Positions 45,202 through 53,146 of a stretch of DNA of 64,000 nt are shown here, piece after piece. Made by a program: the position numbers and the translations under genes. How positions within the stretch are numbered: the stretch's first letter is position 1; each line of letters begins with the position of its first letter. The notes under the pieces are model-generated. The model saw nothing but the letters and a program-made list of their open reading frames with translations. It was not told the origin of the DNA and ran no database searches. This DNA is from JAMXLO01 sp963812505 (lineage in GTDB: Bacteria; Pseudomonadota; Alphaproteobacteria; Acetobacterales; Acetobacteraceae), in the NCBI GenBank assembly GCA_963812505.1, contig CAWEVM010000003.1, positions 124,001-188,000 of the forward strand, written 5' to 3'.

Positions 45202-45252
45202 CGTTTGAAAACCACGGGTGATGCCCGCGACGCTCAATGCGAACGTGCCAGC

Positions 45253-46439
45253 ATGAGAGTGATTGTCTGGCAATGGGGTCGATTCGGGGCCGGGCCGCGC
45301 TTGGCGGTTTCGTTGGCCGAAGGATTTCGAGCGCTGGGTGGCGTCGAACTCAGGTACTGTCACTCTCGACCGGCGCGGAAGTCATGCATGGCCCAGACGG
45401 AGCAAGCTGTGAGCTTCCTGTGGAGACCTATACCGGGGTGGCCGGGCTGGCATGGCGGCTCATACAAGCCCCGATCACCATTATGAAACTCAGCAAACGC
45501 CTGCGGCGCCTGGACCCTCAGCTCGCCGTGTGTGCCATGCCAGGCCCGCTCGATCTGCTAATGATCCTCGCGTTGCATCGCTTTGGTATCCCTGCGGCGG
45601 TGATCGTGCACGACGCTGAGGCGCATCCGGGCGATCGAATTCCGTTGCTCCAGATGTCGCAACGGGCGCTGCTTCGGCGGGCTGATCTGGTAATATTGCT
45701 GTCCATGCACGTAGCCGAGAGGCTGCGGGCGAACGGCTCTCTGCGACCAGCCACGCCGATCATCGTGGCGTCACTTCCGCCGCTCAGCTTCGGTGCCGTT
45801 GCACCCTTGGCGGCGCGCGCAGGCCCCCGTCGCCTGCTCTGTTTCGGACGGCTGCGGGCTTACAAAGGACTCGATCTCCTGGCGGCGGCGCTGCGATCGC
45901 TGGGGCCGCTGGCGGATCTTGAGGTACGAGTTGTCGGTAACGGGCCGGAGAGCACGGCGCTGGCTGCTTTGCGAATCCTGCCGGGTGTCAAGGTTGAGAA
46001 TCGCTGGGTGCCGGAGAGCGAGGTCAACACACTCCTGAATTGGGCGGACGTGGTGGTGCTGCCATACCGCGAAGCAAGCCAAAGCGGGATCGCGCCAACG
46101 GCGCTGGCCAGTGGTCGTCGTGTGATAGCGACCCGGGTGGGTGGACTGCCTGAACAACTCGGAGACAGTCCGCTCGCGACGTTATGCGAGCCTGAGGCCG
46201 CGAGCCTCGCGGCGGCGATCAAGCGCGTCATGGAGATGCCTCGCGACGTCGGGGGCGCCACCGCGGATCCTCGTCAGGCATGGCGGAAGTTCGCGGCGAT
46301 CATCCTTGATGGGCTAGCCTCGCTTGTTCCTGGTCTCGCGGCGCCAATGAGACAGATCGGTTTGCCACCCGCGTCAGTGATGGTGGGCGTGGACGCTGGA
46401 CGAAGCGATGATCGGATTGGCGGCGATGTTGCGGAGTAG
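45253..46439 (+). pseudogene. Glycosyltransferase family 4, frameshifted near the 5' end
   Basis: The likely start ATG 45253 gives MRVIVWQWGRFGAGPRLAVS and LAEGFRALGGVE, then the frame degenerates. The adjacent frame continues TQVLSLSTGAEVMHGPDG and runs through a GT4 domain (VIVHDAEAHPGDRIP, LCFGRLRAYKGLDLLAAALR, LPYREASQSGIAPTALASGR). One missing base around 45341 (GTCGA-ACTCAG) reconciles them into about 395 residues. The 3' end overlaps the convergent copD gene by 66 bp. Confidence 0.78.
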
Positions 46440-48257
46440 TTCCGACAGTACCCGGGGATCGTTCCAATCTCCGCGGTCGCCTGGGCGCCATTTGGCGCGC
46501 AGCCAGGCGTTCTGATCGACCAGCAGCTGCGTGCCTGCCAGCGCATCGGGCGACAACCCGACGATGATGGCCAGCGCCGTCCATGCCTGCGGTTCGCTTG
46601 CGATGCAGGCGGGGCCGGTCTGTTCGGTGGCAATCTTGCGGGTAACGAGAATCGTCATCACATCGAGATCGCCAGCTGAAGATGGTTCGGGCAACTCATC
46701 ACTGGATACCGCGATGATGCGAAGCGCATGGCCGCGCAGATCATCGAGATCAATGACCCGTCCCTTTGCGCATTGTGCATCGAACTGCGGCATCGGCGTC
46801 GGCTGTGGCCAGTTCCCGGTGCGCCGCATGGTGTCGCCGGCGTTATGTGCGCGCAGGTAGTCGATGAGATCCCAAATTGCCTCGCTCGACAGCGTGCCAG
46901 CGAAGCCAGGCATCGCTGTTGCACCATCAGGAGCGGTAATGCCGTGCGAGATGTACCAGTAGAGCTCACCGTCGTTGTGCGCCCAGAAGTGGCTCGCAGT
47001 CAGGTCGGCTGGTGGCAGCGGCAGAGACTTCGCGGCCGAGCCATCGCCATGTCCCTGGGCGCCGTGGCAGCCAACGCAATTCGAGGCGAAAAGGCGGGCA
47101 CCGTGCACGATCGCTGTTGCAGCGAATTCGGTCGGCGAGGTGAAGAAGCTCGTCGGATAGGCTGCGACGAACAGCAGATCGAGATGCGGGATCGCCGCCG
47201 CCACGGTGATGGCGCCGACACCCAATGCAAACCAGCGAATGCGGTGCCACCCCAAGCCCATTATGATGACCACAACGCCACCAACTGCCGCGATCAGCGC
47301 GGTGATCACCTCGTTATGGAAGGCGGGATCAGCGAAGGCCCAGGCGCTTGGTCGCCAGGGAAATGGCCATATCGGCTGCTCGTGCGATCCCGGTGTGCGA
47401 GACGCGAGGAAGCCGGCGGTGATGACAACAAGCGTGCCCAGCAGTATCTCGGCTGCAATGGAAATCCGCATGTACAGGCGTGCATCAGATGCGGTGGCGA
47501 GGCGATCGGTGAGCACAAGACGGTTAAGCGCTGCGAGTGCCAGCAGCACGACGAACAAGCCGAGCTTGACCAGCGCAACGTGGCCATAACTGGTGCCGAA
47601 CAATCCCGCCAGTCCGCCCATGAAGGCCGATACCTGCACGACCGCTGTCCCGCCCAGCAGGAGCACGGATGCGACGCCAATCGGCGTGAAGCCGCGACAA
47701 GCGGCTACCGCGCTGTCAGCTGGCTGAACCCGGATGACAAGGAGCAGTGGCAGCAACCCCCCTAGCCATGCACCGGCGGCCAGCAGGTGCAGTACTTCGG
47801 AGGCGACTAGTTCCGCACCCGCACTGCCGCCGACCGCTCCGGCATGACCAAGCAGCGGCTGTAAGGCGAGCGCTACGCCGGCCAAGGCGATGGCAGCCAC
47901 TGTCCCGAACCGACGGACGTGTAGCAACGGCAATACGGCGATCAACAGGACGCAGCGCAGCAGAAACCACCGTCCGTACTGTGTTTGCAGTGCGACGACC
48001 GGTAGCGCTCGCAGTGTCGTCGTCAGGTTGTCGGTGTCGGCGACGAGGGCCGTTTCGCAGCCAAGCCATGCGAGGCCTGACAGGAGCGCGGCGATCGCAC
48101 TGACGCGGGCGAGTCGCAGCAACAGCTGTCGCAGGTGCGGTGAAGTCGCCGCCTCGCCAACTACTGCCACGAGGAACACCAATGTTCCGAACAGCGACGC
48201 CGTTGCCGCCATGTGTGGCCCGCGCAGCAGCGAGGCGCAGATATCCAGGTTGCTCAT
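46374..48257 (-). CDS. copD: CopD-like membrane protein fused to cytochrome c
   Basis: The 627-residue protein has a CopD-type multi-helix region (residues 15-300; VLHLLAAGAWLGGLLPLLLV), extra helices (310-370), a periplasmic cytochrome c domain (CVGCH heme site with distal Met in TAMPGFAGTL) and a C-terminal soluble part of about 130 residues with two isolated cysteines, ending in HAHHH. CopD proteins move copper across the inner membrane with CopC. The heme and terminal histidines suggest a redox step or metal relay. Its ATG shares one base with the copC stop. Confidence 0.87.
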   Translation of the reverse strand: MSNLDICASLLRGPHMAATASLFGTLVFLVAVVGEAATSPHLRQLLLRLARVSAIAALLSGLAWLGCETALVADTDNLTTTLRALPVVALQTQYGRWFLLRCVLLIAVLPLLHVRRFGTVAAIALAGVALALQPLLGHAGAVGGSAGAELVASEVLHLLAAGAWLGGLLPLLLVIRVQPADSAVAACRGFTPIGVASVLLLGGTAVVQVSAFMGGLAGLFGTSYGHVALVKLGLFVVLLALAALNRLVLTDRLATASDARLYMRISIAAEILLGTLVVITAGFLASRTPGSHEQPIWPFPWRPSAWAFADPAFHNEVITALIAAVGGVVVIIMGLGWHRIRWFALGVGAITVAAAIPHLDLLFVAAYPTSFFTSPTEFAATAIVHGARLFASNCVGCHGAQGHGDGSAAKSLPLPPADLTASHFWAHNDGELYWYISHGITAPDGATAMPGFAGTLSSEAIWDLIDYLRAHNAGDTMRRTGNWPQPTPMPQFDAQCAKGRVIDLDDLRGHALRIIAVSSDELPEPSSAGDLDVMTILVTRKIATEQTGPACIASEPQAWTALAIIVGLSPDALAGTQLLVDQNAWLRAKWRPGDRGDWNDPRVLSELLRNIAANPIIASSSVHAHHH

Positions 48258-48616
48258 CAAGGGGTGATCGTGAACTGGTAGCTGCCCTCGGTCTTGTGGG
48301 TATCGACCGACGTCGCATGCCAGATCACGCTATACCGCCCGGCACGCAGCGTAGGAACGTCGACAACAAGCTTGCGCTTGTCACCAGGTTCCGTGTGCGG
48401 CTGTCCGACCGCCAGCGCCGTGCCCTGCTTGTCGCGCAGCTCGATCGTACTGAACAGCGGTTCTACACCCTCGGTGAATGTCAGCACGATCTGGTGCGGC
48501 GGAGTCGCAGTCTCGCTGCCGACCGGCGGAAGGGCGCGCTCCAGAAAGGCGTGCGCATGAGCGGAGGACGCCGTGCATACCATCGCTGCTGCGACAACAA
48601 ATGTCAGGCGCATCAT
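48257..48616 (-). CDS. copC: Copper-binding periplasmic protein CopC
   Basis: The 119-residue protein has a signal peptide ending AHAHAFLERALPPVGS, which leaves the mature protein with an N-terminal histidine (HAFLERALPP). It has the CopC beta-sandwich and the second histidine cluster in YSVIWHATSVDTHKTEGSY. It binds Cu(II) and hands copper to CopD. ATG 48616 overlaps the stop of the upstream outer-membrane gene (ATGA). Confidence 0.93.
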   Translation of the reverse strand: MMRLTFVVAAAMVCTASSAHAHAFLERALPPVGSETATPPHQIVLTFTEGVEPLFSTIELRDKQGTALAVGQPHTEPGDKRKLVVDVPTLRAGRYSVIWHATSVDTHKTEGSYQFTITP

Positions 48617-49578
48617 TGCCACCAGTTCACGATCGGTTTGCCCAGGCTGCTGGGGAACAGATCATCAAAGTAGAGGTGGAATTGCGCTATGAGACCAAGA
48701 TGTGAACCGGTCTGCCGATTGCCCGGGATCAGCGCCTCGACGGTGAGCGCGTATGTCTCCGCGGTATAGTTGACACCTAAGCCGAAAAGGTACTGCGTGC
48801 TCGACTGATTGGGCTTGCTGGCCGGCGAGGACCAGGCAACCTCAGCGACAGGTGTCAGCTTGTTGAAAAACTCCGGCAGGCCAAGGTCCTTCACCTGCGA
48901 CTGCAGATAGCGAATGCTGTACTGTAGCGAGAGCCCGCCATTCCACTGGTTTGAGGCTCCGTTATTGAACAGCGGGTCGCCGGAATCTGGATCGGCGCCG
49001 ATGACCTTCAGCTTCTTGTCGACGATCTGGTAGCCGAACGTGCCGGTCAGGGCCAAGGGCCGCAGAATGCCGATCGGCAGGTCGCCAAATCCCTTGCCCC
49101 AGAACATTGTCGGTGTGGTGGAGCTGGTGTCATCATTGTCGAGCGCGGCACCGGTGCTGCCGGTTGCGCCGGTGCCGCCAAACTCTCGCGATACCCCAAG
49201 CGACAGCATGAACTCATGCTCCGGGTTGACGTAAACCTTGTACTTCAGCTGGCCCTCCAGGTTCTGCCACCCGCTGGCCGTACCCACCCCCGGCGCATGC
49301 AACCATTGATAGCCGTCGCTGAGTGAAAACCCGAAATTCTCGGTTATGCGCTTGTCGAATTCGAAACTGAGACCGTAGAGTCCAGGTGTTACTCCGCCAT
49401 CGTTGGGCTGTGGCAGGAACATGAAGGTGGGCAGCGAGGCTTCGTCTGCCACGTTTGGGTCATCGATCAACAGCGTACTGATGAACATATGTGGGCCGGC
49501 GAAGCCGTGTGCCATCGCGGGCTGAAGTGGCAGCAGACACACGCCCGTGAGCGCGGTCAGGAACTTTGACTGGTGCAC
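48613..49578 (-). CDS. Outer-membrane beta-barrel protein of the metal operon
   Basis: The 321-residue protein starts best at GTG 49578 (GAGGA eight bases upstream) with a signal peptide LTALTGVCLLPLQPAMAHG. The mature part alternates in the beta-barrel manner (YGLSFEFDKRITENFGFSLS, LKYKVYVNPEHEFMLSLGVS) and ends with a strand ending NWWQ. It belongs to the transporter/porin-like proteins of unknown function seen beside metal resistance genes. It may let metal cross the outer membrane. Confidence 0.7.
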   Translation of the reverse strand: MHQSKFLTALTGVCLLPLQPAMAHGFAGPHMFISTLLIDDPNVADEASLPTFMFLPQPNDGGVTPGLYGLSFEFDKRITENFGFSLSDGYQWLHAPGVGTASGWQNLEGQLKYKVYVNPEHEFMLSLGVSREFGGTGATGSTGAALDNDDTSSTTPTMFWGKGFGDLPIGILRPLALTGTFGYQIVDKKLKVIGADPDSGDPLFNNGASNQWNGGLSLQYSIRYLQSQVKDLGLPEFFNKLTPVAEVAWSSPASKPNQSSTQYLFGLGVNYTAETYALTVEALIPGNRQTGSHLGLIAQFHLYFDDLFPSSLGKPIVNWWQ

Positions 49579-49647
49579 AGGGAATATCCTCTGATGCGAA
49601 TTGGCAATGCCGACGCCCATGGGCCTCGGCGGAATGACAGGCCGAAC

Positions 49648-50013
49648 TCAGATCAGGGACGGTGGACCGCGTGGTTGTGCCGCGATCGTCGGGGAAGGCG
49701 GTGGCGCGCGCGGCTGTGCAATATCGAAGCGGGCGAGTGCGACTGCGCGACGCAGGACGGGCACTGGCGTCGGCGGGAGCAGGGCAATCGATCCGCTGTG
49801 CGACTGACAGAGCATGCACAGCACGCATTCATGGCCGGTATGCGATGGCACCGAAGGAGACGGTTGCTGGTTGCCGGCATCGGCATGGCAGATGGGCACG
49901 CTGCCGAGCGGATCTAAGCCTGCGGCAAACGTTTCCAGCGGCATCGTGGCGACCGTGAAAATCTGGCACCATGCCGCAAGCCACACAACGGCGAACCGAA
50001 CCGCGGACATCAT
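49648..50013 (-). CDS. DUF2946-like periplasmic Cys/His protein (2)
   Basis: The 121-residue protein has an N-terminal hydrophobic helix (FAVVWLAAWCQIFTVATM), the ligand-rich core PICHADAG...HECVLCMLC and the tail AAQPRGPPSLI. It is a paralog of the protein at 24756-25109, sharing CHxD, HxCVLCxxC and the terminal AAQPRGPPSxI. It sits between znuB and the outer-membrane gene in the metal operon. A periplasmic metal-handling role is inferred. Confidence 0.72.
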   Translation of the reverse strand: MMSAVRFAVVWLAAWCQIFTVATMPLETFAAGLDPLGSVPICHADAGNQQPSPSVPSHTGHECVLCMLCQSHSGSIALLPPTPVPVLRRAVALARFDIAQPRAPPPSPTIAAQPRGPPSLI

Positions 50014-50025
50014 CACCCAGGCGTT

Positions 50026-50853
50026 TCAACCCGACGGAGCAGAAGCAGTAGCCTCGCGTGGCTTTACTGGCAAGTTTCCGCAAAGCACCGCAACAAGATA
50101 GGCGCCGCTGCTCAACGCAGTAATCCAGAAGCTGGTAGGCCAGTCCGTGTAGAAGGCGAGCACCAGTCCGAGCCACGCTTCGCTCAGGGCCAGTGCGACG
50201 GACAACGCGATGCCGCTCCAGAACCGTGTCGTTACACGCTGCGCCGATGCGGCGGGTCCAACCATCAAGGCGAATACGAGCAGGACGCCGACGATCTGCA
50301 CGCACTCCGCGACGCCGAGCGCCACGATGGCCAGGAACAGTACCGACAGCAGTCGCAGCGACACCCCCTTCGCCTCGGCAAGCTCGGGCTGGAGGCTGGC
50401 GAACAGCAGTGGCCGCGCGATAATTGCTAGCGCCGTGATTGCGGCGACGCCAAGCAACAGCAGCATCCAGACGGTCGCGGCATCGATTCCCAGGATGTTC
50501 CCGAACAACAGCGCCGTCGCCTGTGTGGCGTAGGAGGTGAAGAAATTCAGGAACAGCAGGCCGAGACCCATGGACAGCGACAGCACGATGCCGATTGCCA
50601 CATCGCGTTGGTGCAGTTTTTCGCCGAGCAGGCCCATGCCGATGCCCGCCGCGAGCGTCATGGCGATCAGGCCCCACAGCGGCGAGATGCCGATCAGGAC
50701 CGCCCCGGTGGCACCGGCGAAGCCGACATGCGACAGAGCATGGCCGGCAAATGTCTGAGCGCGGAGCACGAGGAAAAATCCGACCAGGCCGCAGACCACT
50801 GCCACCACTCCAGCGGCGACGAACGCGTTCTGCATGAAGTCATACGTGAACAT
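50026..50853 (-). CDS. znuB: Zinc/manganese ABC permease
   Basis: The 275-residue permease has eight to nine helices and ABC-3 family motifs (FFLVLRAQTFAGHALSHVGF, GVAECVQIVGVLLVFALMVG). It imports Zn(II) or Mn(II) with ZnuA and ZnuC. ATG 50853 is the likely start and overlaps the end of znuC by 14 bases; the frame is open a little further. Confidence 0.92.
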   Translation of the reverse strand: MFTYDFMQNAFVAAGVVAVVCGLVGFFLVLRAQTFAGHALSHVGFAGATGAVLIGISPLWGLIAMTLAAGIGMGLLGEKLHQRDVAIGIVLSLSMGLGLLFLNFFTSYATQATALLFGNILGIDAATVWMLLLLGVAAITALAIIARPLLFASLQPELAEAKGVSLRLLSVLFLAIVALGVAECVQIVGVLLVFALMVGPAASAQRVTTRFWSGIALSVALALSEAWLGLVLAFYTDWPTSFWITALSSGAYLVAVLCGNLPVKPREATASAPSG

Positions 50854-51655
50854 GGTGCCCGCTGTGGTCATGCTGGTGGGCATCACGCTCGACATCATGG
50901 CCGCCCGACATGACGAAGATCCGACCATTCAGCCGCACAACGTCGATCTCCGAACCATAAAGCCGTGATAGCACCGGGCCGGTGACCACGTCCTCGACGG
51001 AGCCGAGTGCGACATGGCCTTGGCCGAGGTAGAGCACCCGATCAAGCACGCCCAGCAGAGGATTCAGCTCGTGCGCGCTGAACAGCACAGTGATGCCGAG
51101 TTCCTGTTGCAGCGAACGTGTCAGCTCGACAACGGCCCGCTGATGATGGGGATCAAGACTGATCAGCGGTTCATCCAGCAGCAGCAAACGCGGTCGCCCC
51201 AGAAGTGCCTGGGCGAGGAGGAGACGCTGGCGCTCGCCGCCTGAGGTCTCGGCGAGCGGCCGATGTGCCAGGCCTGTCGCGTGCACGCGTTCCAACGCCC
51301 AGGCGACTTCCTGACGATTTGCTCGACCGAGCAAGGGCAGACCCCAACGATGGCCGCCAACGCCACTGGCAACAAAGTCCCAACCAGAAAGGCGAAGCTG
51401 ATCCAGCGCTCCACGCATCTGTGGCATGTATCCGATGGCGGGGTTGCCGCGAGTCACAGGTTTGCCCAGCACACGGATCGTGCCGCTGCGTGGTGCCAAC
51501 AGGCCGAGGATCGCGCGCATCAAGGTGGTCTTGCCCGATCCGTTGGGTCCGAGCACGCCGACGAACTCATTGTCGCCAATCGTGATATCGATGCCGGCGA
51601 GTACCTGTCTGGCGCCGAATGCCAGCGTTGCCCCGACAAATTCAATGGCACTCAC
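50840..51655 (-). CDS. znuC: Zinc/manganese ABC ATPase with His-rich tail
   Basis: The 271-residue ATPase has Walker A GPNGSGKTT, signature ETSGGERQRLLLAQALL, Walker B LLLLDEPLISLDP and switch His (FSAHELNP). Its last 20 residues (HDVERDAHQHDHSGHHVHV) are a histidine-rich tail found in zinc-handling ATPases and may sense or store zinc at the inner face. Its ATG overlaps the znuA stop by four bases. Confidence 0.93.
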   Translation of the reverse strand: MSAIEFVGATLAFGARQVLAGIDITIGDNEFVGVLGPNGSGKTTLMRAILGLLAPRSGTIRVLGKPVTRGNPAIGYMPQMRGALDQLRLSGWDFVASGVGGHRWGLPLLGRANRQEVAWALERVHATGLAHRPLAETSGGERQRLLLAQALLGRPRLLLLDEPLISLDPHHQRAVVELTRSLQQELGITVLFSAHELNPLLGVLDRVLYLGQGHVALGSVEDVVTGPVLSRLYGSEIDVVRLNGRIFVMSGGHDVERDAHQHDHSGHHVHV

Positions 51656-52530
51656 TGTGGGGTGCCGGAGAGTGCCTGGCCGATCGCGTCGAGTTCGCTC
51701 ATCATCCAGTCCTGGTAATTCTTGCCGGGTGGCTCGGTCTCGGTCACGCCGATCACAGGAACCTTCGATTGCTGGGCGATTCGCACCAGGCGCTGCGCGG
51801 CGGTATCGGACGCCTGACTGTTGTAGAACAAAAGCCGGACAGCGTGGTTGCGGAGATCATTCTCGAAGGCGGCCACGTCGGAGGCACGCGGTTCGGAGCT
51901 GTTCATGACGGCGAGCTGGAAGCGTTCATTCCGCATACGGAAGCCCAACGCGGCCGCCATATAACCGAACACCGGCTCAGTGGCGGTCACTGGGATGCCG
52001 TCAAATTTCTGGCGCAGCTCCGCGATCTTCGCGTCCAGTAGCTGCAGTGAGGCGAGAAAGGCCCGCAGCCTCCCGTCATAGTCATACCTGTGTGCCGGCT
52101 CACGGTCCGACAGTGATTTTGCCAACGCCTTGGCAAAGATCGGCATTGTGGCTGGATCGTACCAGAGATGCGGATTGTCGCCTGCCTTCCTGTGCACGAG
52201 ATCGGCAACGACAATGATCTCGCGGTTTGGCGACCGCGTGGCGGCGAGCAGCTTCGTCATCCATGGATCGTAGTCGGCGCCGTTGTAGATCACGATGGCG
52301 GCGGATGACAGGAGACGGGCAACCGATGGACTTGCCTCGAACAGATGTGGGTCCTGGTCGGGGTTGCTCAGGATGCTGCTGACTGAGGTGTTGTTGCCCG
52401 CCAGTTGTTGCGCCACGTCGCCGTAGAAGTTTTCGGCAGCGACGATACCGGCGACGCTGGCTGTGTTCTGCGCCGCGGCGGGTCCGGCGAGCACGGCTAG
52501 AATGACTGTCAGCGCATATAGTGCCACCAT
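51652..52530 (-). CDS. znuA: Metal ABC substrate-binding protein
   Basis: The 292-residue periplasmic protein has a signal peptide (ALTVILAVLAGPAAAQ) and the cluster A-I metal-binding fold: ENFYGDVAQQLAG, DQDPHLFEASPS (metal His), NPHLWYDPATM (second His) and a C-terminal VIGVTETEPPGKNYQDWMMS. It lacks the long His loop of some ZnuA proteins. ATG 52530 follows GAGG. It is the first gene of the operon, next to the Zur-like dyad. Confidence 0.9.
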   Translation of the reverse strand: MVALYALTVILAVLAGPAAAQNTASVAGIVAAENFYGDVAQQLAGNNTSVSSILSNPDQDPHLFEASPSVARLLSSAAIVIYNGADYDPWMTKLLAATRSPNREIIVVADLVHRKAGDNPHLWYDPATMPIFAKALAKSLSDREPAHRYDYDGRLRAFLASLQLLDAKIAELRQKFDGIPVTATEPVFGYMAAALGFRMRNERFQLAVMNSSEPRASDVAAFENDLRNHAVRLLFYNSQASDTAAQRLVRIAQQSKVPVIGVTETEPPGKNYQDWMMSELDAIGQALSGTPQ

Positions 52531-52558
52531 GTCCAGCCTCGTAGGAGCGTCATGATGG

Positions 52559-52577
52559 TATGTAATACTGTAACATA
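52559..52577. promoter_or_regulatory. Zur/Fur-box-like dyad
   Basis: TATGTAATACTGTAACATA, an imperfect 19-bp palindrome (TATGTnA...TnACATA), lies between the divergent znuA and zur starts. Alphaproteobacterial Zur boxes have the same arms (TGTTATA...TATAACA type). It would allow repression of both directions when zinc is sufficient. Confidence 0.6.
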
Positions 52578-52632
52578 GTGCGCGCAAGCGTCGATGGGCG
52601 TGCTAAGCTGCGGCGTCGACAGAGGGGATCGG

Positions 52633-53142
52633 ATGGCGGCTGAGTTCTCGCGACGGACCGAGGCGTTGCTCAATCGAGCCGAGGCGATCTGCGAGCATCG
52701 GGGGGCGAACCTGACGGAACTGCGTCGGCACGTACTCGGCATGATCCTGGATGCCGCATCACCCACGGGCGCTTACGACCTGCTGGACCGACTGCGTCAG
52801 ACGCGGCGCAGCGCGGCGCCCCCCACAGTGTACCGAACCCTCGACTTCCTGCTGGAGCAGGGACTGATCCATCGCGTGGAGCGGCTATCCGCATTTGTCG
52901 GCTGTGTTGCCGGCTGCACGGTCGATCCTGACGGCGAGAACCACACTCATGCGGCGCAATTCCTGATCTGCCGCAAGTGCGGGCGGGTGGTGGAGATGCA
53001 GGATCATGACGTGTCCGCGGTCCTGGCGCGCGTGGCGAAGGAAGCAGGTTTCAGTATCAGCAATGCGACCATCGAGGCCGAGGGGCTGTGCACCACGTGC
53101 CGCACGGCAGCTCCTCGGGCCCGCCATGGCGCGAATGGCTGA
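52633..53142 (+). CDS. zur: Fur-family regulator, Zur-like
   Basis: The 169-residue protein has the Fur winged helix (NLTELRRHVLGMILDAASPT, PPTVYRTLDFLLEQGLIHRV) and a dimerisation domain with histidine/cysteine metal sites (HTHAAQFLICRKCGRVVEMQ, GLCTTCR). The context (divergent from znuACB) indicates Zur rather than Fur. ATG 52633 follows GAGGGG. A TTG-started gene follows after four bases. Confidence 0.92.
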   Translation: MAAEFSRRTEALLNRAEAICEHRGANLTELRRHVLGMILDAASPTGAYDLLDRLRQTRRSAAPPTVYRTLDFLLEQGLIHRVERLSAFVGCVAGCTVDPDGENHTHAAQFLICRKCGRVVEMQDHDVSAVLARVAKEAGFSISNATIEAEGLCTTCRTAAPRARHGANG

Positions 53143-53146
53143 TTGA

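Noticed and set aside
28850..46439. Second tRNA-Pro 3' end (attR) bounding an island
   Set aside because: I did not find a repeat of the T-arm/acceptor sequence by eye, so no island boundary is called on the right.
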